Positions 26,625 through 35,968 are shown, counted from the first letter of the stretch. The stretch is DNA of 64,000 nucleotides from Pedobacter sp. HDW13 (GCF_011303555.1 NZ_CP049868.1:6312639-6376638), one strand, 5' to 3'. Notes: generated from the sequence alone by a model not told the origin. Numbers and translations are program-made.

Positions 26625-27038
26625 ATGGCATATTCAGAAAAAGTAATTGATCATTACAACAACCCGCGTAATGTAGGTACTTTAAATAAAGAGAGTAAAT
26701 TTGTAGGCACTGGGTTAGTTGGTGCACCAGAGTGTGGCGACGTAATGCGTTTACAAATAGAAGTTGGAGAAGACAACGTTATTACCGATGCTAAATTTAA
26801 AACATTTGGTTGCGGTTCGGCTATTGCTTCTTCATCTTTAGCAACAGAATGGTTAAAAGGAAAAACAATTGACGAGGCATTAGCTATCGATAACATGGAT
26901 ATTGTGGAAGAACTGGCTTTACCTCCGGTAAAAATTCACTGTTCTGTTTTGGCAGAAGATGCAATTAAATCGGCTATTAACGATTACCGCGTTAAAAATG
27001 GTTTAGAAGCAATTGTTTTAGAGAAATCGCACCACTAA
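26625..27038 (+). CDS. iscU: Fe-S cluster scaffold protein IscU
   Basis: The 137-aa scaffold on which IscS-derived sulfur and iron assemble into 2Fe-2S clusters. Cluster-ligand cysteines are visible in VGAPECGDVM, KTFGCGSAIASSS, and KIHCSVLAEDAI. The LPPVKIHC segment (HscA-binding loop in other IscU) is also present. It follows iscS by 112 nt and precedes iscA by 85 nt. Length and motifs are normal. Confidence 0.97.
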   Translation: MAYSEKVIDHYNNPRNVGTLNKESKFVGTGLVGAPECGDVMRLQIEVGEDNVITDAKFKTFGCGSAIASSSLATEWLKGKTIDEALAIDNMDIVEELALPPVKIHCSVLAEDAIKSAINDYRVKNGLEAIVLEKSHH

Positions 27039-27123
27039 AATAGATGTGAGAGGTTAGATATGAGATGTGAGGGTTAAGTACCTGATCTCAAATCTGAAAT
27101 CTCAAATCTCAAATCTTATTAGA
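27039..27123. repeat. short-word inverted-arm spacer inside the isc operon
   Basis: Left words AGATGTGAGAGGTTAGATA and TGAGATGTGAGGG face the right arm ATCTCAAATCTGAAATCTC, then CAAATCTCAAATC. The arms are near inverse complements and could fold between iscU and iscA. Confidence 0.65.
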
Positions 27124-27450
27124 ATGATTACAATAACCGATAAAGCAAAAGACAAAATTGATCACCTGATGCAGGATTCTGCAATGGGTTCTGATTACTT
27201 TTTACGCGTTTCTGTAAAAGGTGGTGGTTGTTCTGGTTTATCATACAATTTAGATTTCGATAACGAGGAACAAAAAGGTGATCAGTTTTTTGAAGATAAA
27301 GGAATTAAGATCGCATTAGATATGAAATCGTTCCTTTACCTGGCCGGAACTGAGCTTGATTTTACTGATGGTTTAAACGGAAAAGGTTTCAACTTTGTAA
27401 ATCCAAATGCGAGCCGTACTTGCGGCTGTGGCGAGAGTTTCTCTGTTTAA
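27124..27450 (+). CDS. iscA: A-type Fe-S carrier IscA/ErpA-like
   Basis: A 108-aa HesB/IscA family Fe-S carrier. Three conserved cysteines are visible: one in VKGGGCSGLSYNLDF and a CGC pair in ASRTCGCGESFSV at the C-terminus. ATG 27124 (MITITDKAKDKI) was chosen; an upstream in-frame start at 27067 is encoded by the repeat spacer and gives a repetitive, non-homologous leader. It is the last gene of the isc cluster, with a strong terminator right after it. Confidence 0.95.
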   Translation: MITITDKAKDKIDHLMQDSAMGSDYFLRVSVKGGGCSGLSYNLDFDNEEQKGDQFFEDKGIKIALDMKSFLYLAGTELDFTDGLNGKGFNFVNPNASRTCGCGESFSV

Positions 27451-27469
27451 ACAAATTAAAATATTTAAC

Positions 27470-27500
27470 AAAAAGGTTTCATGCTTATGAAACCTTTTTT
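27470..27500 (+). terminator. intrinsic terminator of the isc operon
   Basis: Thirteen-bp perfect stem AAAAAGGTTTCAT / ATGAAACCTTTTT, a 4-nt loop and a T-run, 20 bp after the iscA stop. Confidence 0.92.
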
Positions 27501-27540
27501 GCGTTTATCAGATTTTATTTTTTAGGCAATTACGATTCGT

Positions 27541-27660
27541 TTCCCACAGATTTCACTGATTTAAATCCGTAGGTTCTTATTTCAGTCTTTCATAAATATT
27601 CAAGTAAAAAATCTTTCTTAATCTGCGTTGCTTTTATACTTAATCTGTGGAGAAATAATA
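27541..27660. repeat. CCACAGATT/AATCTGTGG inverted-arm spacer
   Basis: TTCCCACAGATTTCACTGAT is mirrored by TTAATCTGTGGAGAA about 100 bases later, with related words (AATCTGCGTTGC) between. It lies in a 320-bp gap between iscA and the acyl-CoA synthetase in which I see no gene. Confidence 0.5.
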
Positions 27661-27770
27661 TGCAAATAATCTAATTCGCAAGCAAAACCTGCCTGGCAAC
27701 ATATCAATTTGTATTTTTAAACCAAAAAGCGTTATAATTGTTAAAATAACGAACACACCAAATTACGAGC

Positions 27771-29687
27771 ATGCCACTAATTAACGAATTTTCAACCGTT
27801 CCTACCCTATTAAGGAATGTTGTAAAAAATATACATAAACCAGAAGAAACTTTCTTAATCCACAAACAAAGTAACGAGTGGCTGGAAGTTTCTTACGAAG
27901 ATACCCTTAAAAGAGCCGATGCTGTTTCAGCATTCTTTTTAGAGAAGGGAATCAAGAAAGGAGACCGCCTGGGCTTAATGATCGAAAACTCTCCTGAATA
28001 TGTGTATTACGATCAGGGCATACAGCAAATTGGTGTAATTAATGTTTCTATTTACCCTACCCTTTCTGAACAGGAAGTAGCCTATATCATTAACGATTCT
28101 GGCATTAAGGCCATTTTGGTAGGTAACAATTTCCTGTATCGTAAAATATTAAAAGTAGCAGCCAATTGTAAGGAATTAAAATACATTATTCCCGCTTTTA
28201 AAGATTTCGAAAAAGTGACCATTCCGGCAGATGTAAATGTTGAAGTAATTGCTTTCTCCGATATTTTAGCCCTTAAACACCAGATTACGGCAGCTGAGCG
28301 AGCTGAAATAGATCAATGCAGAAATTTGGTTATACCTCAGGATGTATCCTCGTTAATTTATACTTCGGGAACTACAGGCACGCCAAAAGGTGTAATGCTT
28401 ACCCATTATAATTTTGTTAAAAACGTAGAAGTTTGTTTGCAACAGATCCCGGTAATCGATCAAACAGAAACTTTCCTTTCATTTTTACCATTATCACACG
28501 TATTTGAACGTACAGCTACCTATCATGTATGTTGCGCGCAAGGCTGTAAAATCGCTTTTGCACAAAGCCTTGAATTATTGGCCAAAAATATGGGCGAGGT
28601 TCGTCCGACGGTGATGAGCTGTGTACCGCGCTTACTGGAACGCATTCACGATAAAGCCATTAAATCGGGTACAGCAGGCGGTGGTACAAAAGCTAAAATA
28701 TTTACCTGGGCGCTGGAAACCGGCAATAAGTACCGGGTAGCCAAAGAAGCAGGCAAAAACCCAGGAATGATCTTATCGGCCAAAAAAGGAATTGCCGAAA
28801 AACTGGTATTTAGTAAGATTAAAGAAAAAACCGGTGGTCGCTTAAAATTTATGATTTCGGGCGGGGCAGCTTTACCTAAAAATGTGGGTGAGTTTTTTGG
28901 CGACCTGGGCATTAAAATACTAGAGGGTTTCGGCTTAACCGAAACCTCACCGGTAATGTCGGTTACTGAATACCACAGGCAGGTTTATGGCACTGTTGGG
29001 CGCATAATCCCAGGCATTGAAGTGGCCATACAGGATGTCGAGAGCAAAGAAATGATCAGCATTCAAACCCACAATACTTTTAATGAGGAATTTGAATGCC
29101 CCGAAGGAGAAGTAATTGTGCGTGGCCATTGTGTAATGAAAGGTTATTTTAACAAACCTGCAGAAACCGCCGAAGCGATAGATAAAGACATGTGGTTCCA
29201 CACTGGCGATATTGGCCGTTTTTATAAAGGTAACCTGCAAATTACAGATCGTTTGAAAAACATGATCGTAAATGCATATGGAAAAAATGTTTACCCTACC
29301 CCGGTAGAAAATATTTACCTGAAAAGCCCAAAAATTGACCAATTGTTTTTAATTGGCGATAAACGCGAATTTATTACGGCCATTATTATCCCGAACAGGG
29401 AAACTTTAGAAGAAACCTTTAAGCTACAGCCGTCATTTTTCGAAGATGCCGATCCTTTTATCGGCAATCAGGAAATTATAGACTGGATGGAGCAGGATAT
29501 CAAGAAAATATCGAATGAACTGGCCAAATTTGAGCGTATTAAAAACTTTAAGATAAAACGTAATCCTTTCAATATAGACGAAGGAGAAATTACGCCTACC
29601 ATGAAAGTTAAGCGCCGCATTGTAGAAAAGAAATATGCAGAGGCCATTAATCAAATGTACGAAGAAGGCATAGAAGCGGAATCTTAG
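27771..29687 (+). CDS. long-chain fatty acid--CoA ligase (AMP-forming)
   Basis: A 638-aa adenylate-forming enzyme that activates fatty acids to acyl-CoA through an acyl-AMP intermediate. The P-loop YTSGTTGTPKGVMLTHYN, the second motif EGFGLTETSPVMS, and the third motif WFHTGDIGRF...ITDRLKNMIV with a conserved-position Lys region (YGKNVYPTPVEN) are present. Length and the FLPLSHVFERT segment fit the long-chain (FadD/ACSL-like) group. It is a single gene between isc and lysS. Chain-length preference cannot be judged. Confidence 0.93.
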   Translation: MPLINEFSTVPTLLRNVVKNIHKPEETFLIHKQSNEWLEVSYEDTLKRADAVSAFFLEKGIKKGDRLGLMIENSPEYVYYDQGIQQIGVINVSIYPTLSEQEVAYIINDSGIKAILVGNNFLYRKILKVAANCKELKYIIPAFKDFEKVTIPADVNVEVIAFSDILALKHQITAAERAEIDQCRNLVIPQDVSSLIYTSGTTGTPKGVMLTHYNFVKNVEVCLQQIPVIDQTETFLSFLPLSHVFERTATYHVCCAQGCKIAFAQSLELLAKNMGEVRPTVMSCVPRLLERIHDKAIKSGTAGGGTKAKIFTWALETGNKYRVAKEAGKNPGMILSAKKGIAEKLVFSKIKEKTGGRLKFMISGGAALPKNVGEFFGDLGIKILEGFGLTETSPVMSVTEYHRQVYGTVGRIIPGIEVAIQDVESKEMISIQTHNTFNEEFECPEGEVIVRGHCVMKGYFNKPAETAEAIDKDMWFHTGDIGRFYKGNLQITDRLKNMIVNAYGKNVYPTPVENIYLKSPKIDQLFLIGDKREFITAIIIPNRETLEETFKLQPSFFEDADPFIGNQEIIDWMEQDIKKISNELAKFERIKNFKIKRNPFNIDEGEITPTMKVKRRIVEKKYAEAINQMYEEGIEAES

Positions 29688-29784
29688 CTAAAACCAGATT
29701 ATTTTCCACATCATTATCAATTAAAAAAATCAATTTCTATTGCTTTAAGATCGCTTCGTTTCACGCAATGACGAAGTAAATCAT

Positions 29785-29792
29785 TACTTTTG
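29785..29792 (+). promoter_or_regulatory. -7 element (TACTTTTG) of lysS
   Basis: TACTTTTG matches TAnnTTTG 15 bases before the lysS ATG. No matching TTG was found at the expected 17-base spacing, so only the -7 box is called. Confidence 0.4.
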
Positions 29793-29807
29793 CAAAAAAT
29801 ACCCGAA

Positions 29808-31517
29808 ATGAGTATAGGATTATCAGAACAAGAGCAATTACGACGTGAGTCGTTAAAACAATTACGCCAGTTAGGCATAGAACCTTATCCAGCAGAAGCT
29901 TACGAAATTAACGTAACAGCAGCCGATATTTTAGCTAACTACGAAAAGGATAAAACCGCCTATAAGACCGTTAGCCTTGCAGGCCGTATCATGAGCCGCA
30001 ACATTATGGGTGCTGCTTCTTTCGCCGAATTACAGGATTCGACTGGCCGTATACAGGTATATTTAAAGAGAGATGAGCTTTGCCCTGGCGACGATAAGAC
30101 TACATACAACACGGTATTTAAAAAATTGCTGGATATTGGCGATTTTATCGGCGTTAAAGGTTATGTGTTTACCACACAAACCGGCGAAATATCTATTCAC
30201 GTAACCGAATTTAAAGTTTTAGCTAAATCTTTACGCCCCCTCCCTATCGTAAAACGTGATGACGAAGGAAATGTGTACGACGGTTTCACCAATCCGGAGT
30301 TGCGTTACCGTATGCGTTATGTAGATCTAACGGTAAATCCTGATTACAAACAGATTTTCATTAAACGCAGCAAGGTAATCAATACCATGCGTAATTATTT
30401 CGATAACCAAGGCTGGATGGAAGTAGAAACCCCTATCCTGCAACCTATCCATGGTGGTGCAGCGGCGCGTCCATTTGCAACACACCACAATACTTTAGAC
30501 ATGCCGCTTTATTTGCGTATTGCAAATGAGCTTTATCTAAAAAGATTAATCGTTGCCGGTTTTGATGGTGTTTATGAGTTTGGTAAAATGTTTCGTAACG
30601 AAGGAATGGACCGTACGCATAACCCTGAATTTACCTCAATGGAAATCTATGTAGCCTACAAAGATTATATCTGGATGATGGCTATGGTGGAAGAATGTTT
30701 AGAAAAAGTAGCAATAGCAACAACAGGTTCGGCTGTGGTTAAAGTTGGTGCCAATGAAATTAATTTCGAAGGACCATACGAAAAATTAACCATGTACGAA
30801 TCGATCCAAAAATATACTGGTATTGATGTATCGGCAATGACCGAAGATCAGATTGCACAGACTTGTAAAGATCTGGGCATCGAAATCGATTCGACCATGG
30901 GCCGCGGTAAATTAATCGACGAAATTTTCGGCGCTAAGGTAGAGGCGAACCTGATTCAGCCTACTTACATTACCGATTATCCAATCGAAATGACCCCGCT
31001 GGCTAAAAAACACCGTACAGCAGATGGATTGGTTGAGCGTTTTGAGTTATTTGTAAACGGTAAGGAAATTGCCAATGCTTATTCTGAATTAAACGATCCG
31101 ATTGACCAGAAAGAGCGTTTAGAAGATCAGTTGAAGCTGGCAGCACGTGGCGACGATGAAGCTATGGCAATGGACGATGACTTTGTTCGTGCTTTAGAGT
31201 ATGGTATGCCGCCTACCTCAGGTTTAGGTATTGGTATCGATCGATTGGTGATGTTAATGACCAACCAAAGCACCATTCAGGAAGTTCTTTTCTTCCCGCA
31301 AATGCGCCCGGAGAAAAAGAAAATAGAATTAACTGCAGAAGAAACAGAGTTATATGCATTGGTAAAAGAAGATGAACGACATCTTTTAACTGATGTGAAG
31401 GCAAAATTAACCGACTGGAGCAATAAAAAATGGGATACCACTTTGAAAGCTTTAACAGGTAAAGGCATATTAAAAGTAGCCAAAACCGACGAAGGTTTAT
31501 TCTTATCGCATAAATAG
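29808..31517 (+). CDS. lysS: lysyl-tRNA synthetase (class II)
   Basis: The 569-aa enzyme charges tRNA-Lys. The start MSIGLSEQEQLRRESLKQL was chosen over a TTG six codons upstream. It has the N-terminal OB-fold anticodon domain (LAGRIMSRNIMGAASFAEL), class II motif 1 and 2 (RNEGMDRTHNPEFTSMEIY), and motif 3 (GLGIGIDRLVMLMTN). A C-terminal extension of about 65 residues past the motif 3 region (from RPEKKKIELTAEETELY to LFLSHK) makes it longer than the roughly 500-aa bacterial form; such tails are seen in Bacteroidota. Closed by a strong terminator. Confidence 0.96.
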   Translation: MSIGLSEQEQLRRESLKQLRQLGIEPYPAEAYEINVTAADILANYEKDKTAYKTVSLAGRIMSRNIMGAASFAELQDSTGRIQVYLKRDELCPGDDKTTYNTVFKKLLDIGDFIGVKGYVFTTQTGEISIHVTEFKVLAKSLRPLPIVKRDDEGNVYDGFTNPELRYRMRYVDLTVNPDYKQIFIKRSKVINTMRNYFDNQGWMEVETPILQPIHGGAAARPFATHHNTLDMPLYLRIANELYLKRLIVAGFDGVYEFGKMFRNEGMDRTHNPEFTSMEIYVAYKDYIWMMAMVEECLEKVAIATTGSAVVKVGANEINFEGPYEKLTMYESIQKYTGIDVSAMTEDQIAQTCKDLGIEIDSTMGRGKLIDEIFGAKVEANLIQPTYITDYPIEMTPLAKKHRTADGLVERFELFVNGKEIANAYSELNDPIDQKERLEDQLKLAARGDDEAMAMDDDFVRALEYGMPPTSGLGIGIDRLVMLMTNQSTIQEVLFFPQMRPEKKKIELTAEETELYALVKEDERHLLTDVKAKLTDWSNKKWDTTLKALTGKGILKVAKTDEGLFLSHK

Positions 31518-31580
31518 TTAATTTGTTAATCTGCCGGTAAAATACGGGCTTAGATTTTAACAAAAAAATAACATAAACTT

Positions 31581-31617
31581 AAAAGGCTTGCTAACAATTG
31601 TTTAGCAAGCCTTTTCT
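31581..31617 (+). terminator. intrinsic terminator of lysS
   Basis: A 14-bp stem AAAAGGCTTGCTAA / TTAGCAAGCCTTTT with a 7-nt loop and a T-rich end. Confidence 0.9.
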
Positions 31618-31651
31618 ATATTTACAGCAATCGAAAATAAAAAAGATTGTT

Positions 31652-31864
31652 ATGAATACTTCAAGTTTAGAAATCAACGAAAGAGAATACTGCATCAAAT
31701 TAAGTAAAGAAGCATTTGATTTAACGCTGGTACGCCAATTAATTAAAAGAATCCAGGCCGAAGCCTTATTCTTCTCACGTGTTCAGGCCGAAGAAGATGA
31801 TATCTTAAGCAAAAGAGCACAAAGAGAAGATTTTGAAGGCTTTGATTATTTGGGTGATAAATAA
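31652..31864 (+). CDS. small hypothetical protein
   Basis: A 70-aa helical, charged protein (MNTSSLEINEREYCIKLSKEAFDL... DDILSKRAQREDFEGFDYLGDK). The frame opens at 31598, but that start is inside the lysS terminator region; ATG 31652 is the natural start. No family is recognised. The pattern LVRQLIKRIQAEALFFSRVQAEEDDIL looks like a two-helix hairpin. A repeat element follows its stop. Confidence 0.7.
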   Translation: MNTSSLEINEREYCIKLSKEAFDLTLVRQLIKRIQAEALFFSRVQAEEDDILSKRAQREDFEGFDYLGDK

Positions 31865-31877
31865 TACCCCATACGTT

Positions 31878-31942
31878 ACCCTGAATTTATTTCAGGGTCT
31901 AATCGAGCCAGCTGCTGAAATAATCAGATAGCTATCGGATCA
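31878..31942. repeat. two repeat elements: ACCCTGAA hairpin and GATAGCTATCGGATCA
   Basis: Bases 31878-31898 (ACCCTGAATTTATTTCAGGGT) are the reverse complement of the CCTGAAATAAATTCAGGG element at 37997-38015. Bases 31927-31942 (GATAGCTATCGGATCA) equal 17410-17425. This gap lies between convergent genes. Confidence 0.75.
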
Positions 31943-31956
31943 GCATGACTAAAAGC

Positions 31957-32511
31957 TTAATCAATCTCCAGATTCCCTTCTACCGAATCATCCATCGTTT
32001 TCCCTGTTATTACAGATGCTGCCATTTTTAAGAAGGCAACAGCTGTACCATGTTTGGTATCCCAATAGTATCCTTCGGATGGAATTACTTTAATTAAGGT
32101 AATATTTAGGTCGTCTTTCCCTCCCTGAAACCAGGTTTTAATAAAAGGGCTCCACAATTCATCAATTTTGGCCTGATCGCGGGTGATTTCTGCAATACCA
32201 TATATATTTACAAAGCCCGAATGCGCACTGGCCTGGAAAAGCAGATGTGTAAAAGGATCGGTTGTTATTTCATCATTTTTATGACTGTCTTTCATACTCA
32301 TAAACCAGATATTTCCTTCATCATCTACCTGTTGAATGGCCATTGGCCTAACCGATAGTGGTACCCCCGTTTTGATGTTGGTACAAAAGAAACAACTCTC
32401 GGCCTTTTCTGCTAACTCACGTAATTTCGTAATTGCACCTTTGCCGCTTAAATCTTTAATATTTTCTTCTTCCTGAGTGTTATTAGTACTTCCTTCCTGT
32501 GATGTTGCCAT
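31957..32511 (-). CDS. pyridoxamine 5'-phosphate oxidase-like / general stress FMN-binding protein
   Basis: A 184-aa split-barrel protein of the pyridoxamine phosphate oxidase-like (general stress protein 26) family. After a low-complexity Glu/Asn N-terminus, it shows ESCFFCTNIKTGVPLSVRPMAI, GNIWFMSMKDSHK, PFTHLLFQASAHSGFVNIYGIAEI and LWSPFIKTWFQGGKDD. These usually bind a flavin; function is unknown. Start ATG 32511 (MATSQEGSTNN) was preferred over an upstream in-frame ATG at 32562, whose hydrophobic leader overlaps the divergent promoter region. Confidence 0.88.
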   Translation of the reverse strand: MATSQEGSTNNTQEEENIKDLSGKGAITKLRELAEKAESCFFCTNIKTGVPLSVRPMAIQQVDDEGNIWFMSMKDSHKNDEITTDPFTHLLFQASAHSGFVNIYGIAEITRDQAKIDELWSPFIKTWFQGGKDDLNITLIKVIPSEGYYWDTKHGTAVAFLKMAASVITGKTMDDSVEGNLEID

Positions 32512-32632
32512 AATGTAGTTTTTATATACACTACAAGAAATAAACGGATTTGGTTTTAACAAATCGAAAGTATATCACAGCTAATTTGCGCCATAAAACT
32601 GAAAGTATTAACTTTAATTCTGTTAAATAGCG

Positions 32633-33130
32633 ATGAGTGAAACTAAGCCAAAGCCATTTGTGGCAAAAATCGATATTATCGGAATAAACCCTTTTGTATT
32701 TATACCCGAAGCATATTTGACCTATCTTTTTGTACAAGCCAAAAAAGAAAAAGGGAAAATTCCGGTAAGGATGAAAATAGACGGGCACGAGTTTGCACAA
32801 ACCCTGATCAAGTATGCAGGTGAATGGCGTTTATACCTCAATACTCCCATGCGAAAAGCGGCTGGAAAAGAAGTCGGTGATGAGGCGCTGTTTGAAATAG
32901 AATTCGATGCTGAAGAAAGAACAATTACAGCACACCCAAAACTGCTCCTTGCTTTTACTGAAAATACAACAGCAAAAGCTATTTTTGATCAGCAACCTCC
33001 TTATCTACAATTGGAAATTGTAAGGTATATCAACCATTTAAAAACTGAAGAATCGGTTGACCGGAATGTACAAAAGGCAATTCAGTTTCTCCTGGGTAAA
33101 GAAAGGTTTATTGGAAGAGACGGAATCTAA
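32633..33130 (+). CDS. DUF1905/YdeI-like protein
   Basis: A 165-aa protein joining a DUF1905-type beta domain (FVFIPEAYLTYLFVQAKKEKGKIPVRMKIDG...WRLYLNTPMRKAAGKEVGD) to a YdeI/OmpD-associated C-terminal helical segment (PPYLQLEIVRYINHLKTEESVDRNVQKAIQFL). The YdeI family has been linked with bacteriocin tolerance; here this is only by family. Cytoplasmic, no signal peptide. It is convergent with the peptidase gene over a shared terminator hairpin. Confidence 0.85.
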   Translation: MSETKPKPFVAKIDIIGINPFVFIPEAYLTYLFVQAKKEKGKIPVRMKIDGHEFAQTLIKYAGEWRLYLNTPMRKAAGKEVGDEALFEIEFDAEERTITAHPKLLLAFTENTTAKAIFDQQPPYLQLEIVRYINHLKTEESVDRNVQKAIQFLLGKERFIGRDGI

Positions 33131-33167
33131 AGTACAAAAGCCAACTATTAGCTGGCTTTTGTACTTT
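33129..33167. terminator. bidirectional terminator
   Basis: A perfect 15-bp stem AAAGTACAAAAGCCA / TGGCTTTTGTACTTT between the stop of the YdeI-like gene (+) and the stop of the M3 peptidase (-). Confidence 0.88.
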
Positions 33168-33175
33168 ATTTGGTT

Positions 33176-35197
33176 TTACAACAATCCGCGTTTTTTAAGC
33201 ATTGGCTTAATATCTGGATTATGTCCCCTGAAATTAAAAAACATCTTGCCAAGATCTTCGGTATTTCCTTTTGATAGAATCATATCCCGAAACCGTTGCC
33301 CATTTGCCCTGGTTCCCCCCCCGTTCTCCTGAAACCACGAAAAGGCATCATTTTCAAGCATAGAAGTCCAGCTGTAGGCATAATAACCTGCGGCGTAGCC
33401 ATTACTCCAGATATGCAGGAAATAACTGGAGCGGTAACGCGGTGGCACATAAGATAAATTTAAATTGGTTTTCTTTAAAGCCTCAGCTTCAAATTTGTCG
33501 ACATCCTGCAATGGCGAACCCGAAGGGATGGTATGCCACTGCATATCCAGATCGGCCGCTGCCAATGCTTCAGTAAAAATATAGCCTTGGTTAAACGAGC
33601 TGGCCTTTTTAATCTTATCCAACAAAGCTTGTGGCATTTGCACCCCTGTTTGATAGTGAAGGGCATAATTCTTTAATATTTTTGGATCGGAAGCCCAGTG
33701 CTCATTAAACTGCGAAGGAAATTCAACATAATCGCGGGCTACGTTCGCGCCCGAAAGGCTTGGATATTGCTGGTTGGCAAACAAGCCATGTAAACCATGC
33801 CCAAATTCATGAAACATGGTGGTAACATCGTCAAAACTGATTAATGCTGGTTTTCCAGGTTCGGGTTTGGTAAAATTGCATACATTATAAATTACCGGTA
33901 TCGTACCAAAAAGTTTAGATTGCGCAACAAGGTTATCCATCCAGGCACCACCATCTTTATTATCGCGCTTATAGTAATCGCAATAAAACAGCCCCAGTTG
34001 TTTGCCGTCTTTGTCTATCACATCAAAAACACGCACATCTTCCTGGTAAACAGGTAAATCTTTACGTTCTTTAAAAGTAATGCCATACAGTTGTGTTGCA
34101 GCATAAAACACGCCATTAATGAGTACCTTATTTAACTCGAAATAGGGTTTAACCTCATTTTCATCTAAATCGTATTTTGCTTTTCGAACTTGTTCGGCAT
34201 AAAAGTCCCAATCCCAGGGCTCGAGTTTAAAGCCACCTTTTTGCTGATCGATTACTGCTTGTATATCTGCCGCTTCACTTTTTGCCTTTGCAGTAGCAGC
34301 CGGAATAACTTTGCTAAAAAAATCTTCTACTGCTTCAGGTGTTTTAGCCATCTGATTTTGCAATTTCCAGGCGGCATAATTTTTAAAGCCCAGCAAGGCC
34401 GCCTGGCTGGAACGGATCTGCGCAATTCTCGAAATTATTTTACGGGTATCGTTTGCATCGCCATTTTCTGCCCTGTTCCAGGATTTTTTAAAAAGTTCTT
34501 CTCTTTTGGAGCGATCGGCCATTGATTGCAATTCGGGCTGTTGGGTAGTGTTTTTTAAACCCTTACCGGCTGCCTGTAACTGTGCGGTAAACTTGGCGCT
34601 CAGGGTAGCTTCTTCTTTATTTAGTTCTTTGAGTTTATCCTTATCGGCATCAGATAGCTTTGCTCCTGCCAGTTCAAATTTTTGGTAATAGTATTCCAGT
34701 AAGCGCAACGACTCGGCATCCAGTTTCAGCTGATCCTTCTGTTTGTAAAGGGCTTCTACCCGCTTAAAAAGTTTAGTATTTAAATAAATGGCATCGGTAT
34801 TTGCAGTTAATTTAGGAGCTTCCTCTTCTTTAACCTTTTGCAATTCAGGATTGGTATTTGCACCTGTAAGCAGGTTAAAAACCATACTGGTACGATTCAG
34901 AAGTTGTCCGCTTTTTTCGATGGCTAAAATGGTATTTTCAAAACCGGGTGCTTCGGTCTGATCAGCAATTTTCTGGATTTCGTCCATTTGCTGCTTCATT
35001 CCTTCTTCCAGTGCCGGTTTAAAATCGCCGTTTTTTATTTTGTCGAAAGCAGGCGCCTGAAAGGCCAGTTCGCTTGCTTTAAAAAAAGGATTGGCCGATG
35101 AAAAGCTTTCACTGTTTTCTTCAGCATCTTTTTTGTTATTGCAAGCACCTAGAATGGCCAAGAAAGCCAGCATGGGTAAATAAGATACTTTTTTCAT
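33176..35197 (-). CDS. M3 family peptidase (peptidyl-dipeptidase Dcp), lipoprotein
   Basis: A 673-aa M3 zinc oligopeptidase. The N-terminus MKKVSYLPMLAFLAILGACNN is a lipoprotein signal (LGAC lipobox), placing it in the periplasm or outer membrane. The zinc motif HEFGHGLHGLF (HExxH) is in the C-terminal half, preceded by ISFDDVTTMF, with the third-ligand region downstream (YVEFPSQFNEHW). Length and layout match Dcp, which removes C-terminal dipeptides. Its coding strand contains an eight-G run (33314-33321) that is in frame, unlike the broken genes elsewhere. Single gene. Confidence 0.93.
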   Translation of the reverse strand: MKKVSYLPMLAFLAILGACNNKKDAEENSESFSSANPFFKASELAFQAPAFDKIKNGDFKPALEEGMKQQMDEIQKIADQTEAPGFENTILAIEKSGQLLNRTSMVFNLLTGANTNPELQKVKEEEAPKLTANTDAIYLNTKLFKRVEALYKQKDQLKLDAESLRLLEYYYQKFELAGAKLSDADKDKLKELNKEEATLSAKFTAQLQAAGKGLKNTTQQPELQSMADRSKREELFKKSWNRAENGDANDTRKIISRIAQIRSSQAALLGFKNYAAWKLQNQMAKTPEAVEDFFSKVIPAATAKAKSEAADIQAVIDQQKGGFKLEPWDWDFYAEQVRKAKYDLDENEVKPYFELNKVLINGVFYAATQLYGITFKERKDLPVYQEDVRVFDVIDKDGKQLGLFYCDYYKRDNKDGGAWMDNLVAQSKLFGTIPVIYNVCNFTKPEPGKPALISFDDVTTMFHEFGHGLHGLFANQQYPSLSGANVARDYVEFPSQFNEHWASDPKILKNYALHYQTGVQMPQALLDKIKKASSFNQGYIFTEALAAADLDMQWHTIPSGSPLQDVDKFEAEALKKTNLNLSYVPPRYRSSYFLHIWSNGYAAGYYAYSWTSMLENDAFSWFQENGGGTRANGQRFRDMILSKGNTEDLGKMFFNFRGHNPDIKPMLKKRGLL

Positions 35198-35276
35198 GAA
35201 TATTTAAAAGTTAGGTTATCCATAAAAATAGTAATTTATACGCTGCAATTTTTAATAAACAAAACTGAGCTGAAAC

Positions 35277-35307
35277 AAAAAAGCCATTTCGGTTAAGAAA
35301 TGGCTTT
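35277..35307 (-). terminator. intrinsic terminator
   Basis: On the minus strand an 11-bp stem AAAGCCATTTC / GAAATGGCTTT with a 6-nt loop runs into a T-stretch, just past the stop at 35314. Confidence 0.85.
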
Positions 35308-35313
35308 AAAGTT

Positions 35314-35853
35314 TTATCTGTAACGAACTTGCTGTTGCTTATCCATCATGCCCATCTGATCTTTCATCTGTTTAATCTGATCGGCCAGCAATTTATTTTT
35401 ATCTGCCTTTTTAGCTTCGGCCAGGTACATAGTTGCTTCGCGCTTGTTGCGTTTTGCCATTGCAATACCCGCTAAGCTTAATTTAGCCAGAGCAATATTA
35501 TGGTCCATCTGCATCCCTAAACTCAACGCAGCCTTAAAATATTTTTCCGATTTCATTGGTGCAGTTCTGCTTTCAATTAAACCGACTAATAAGTTATAAT
35601 AACCATGTTGCACTTTTATCAATTGGCTTTCGTAATTGGTTATGCGATCTAAAAACTGTTTCGCTTTAGGCATATTATCTTTTCTTAAAAACCATTGTGC
35701 CAAAAGCATGTTTTCATTAAAGAAATAAGTTACTAATACAATTATCCCCAACAAGATGGCAACAATGCCCCAAGGCCAGAAGCCGAAAACAAATAAAGCT
35801 ATTGCACCACCCAATAAAGCAAACCCCGCAATTAATCTGATAATATTTGGCAT
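35314..35853 (-). CDS. membrane protein with TPR-like helices, hypothetical
   Basis: A 179-aa protein starting MPNIIRLIAGFALLGG; an upstream in-frame ATG at 35883 adds ten basic residues and is less likely. Two hydrophobic segments occupy about residues 5-22 and 24-43. The rest is helical with TPR-like alternation (FLRKDNMPKAKQFLDRITNY..., YYNLLVGLIESRTA, KYFKAALSLG, LAKLSLAGIAMAKRNKREATMYLAEA) and a Met/Gln-rich tail. I do not know its function; the repeats suggest a protein-binding role on the cytoplasmic face. Single gene. Confidence 0.78.
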   Translation of the reverse strand: MPNIIRLIAGFALLGGAIALFVFGFWPWGIVAILLGIIVLVTYFFNENMLLAQWFLRKDNMPKAKQFLDRITNYESQLIKVQHGYYNLLVGLIESRTAPMKSEKYFKAALSLGMQMDHNIALAKLSLAGIAMAKRNKREATMYLAEAKKADKNKLLADQIKQMKDQMGMMDKQQQVRYR

Positions 35854-35968
35854 AAATTCTATTCTAATTATTTTTTTTTGCAAATATCGTGTTTAAATGG
35901 CAGAATTTAGATTTTAAAACAATAATTTCATTAAAAATTTCAATCACCTAAAAAACCAGCTCGCAGCT

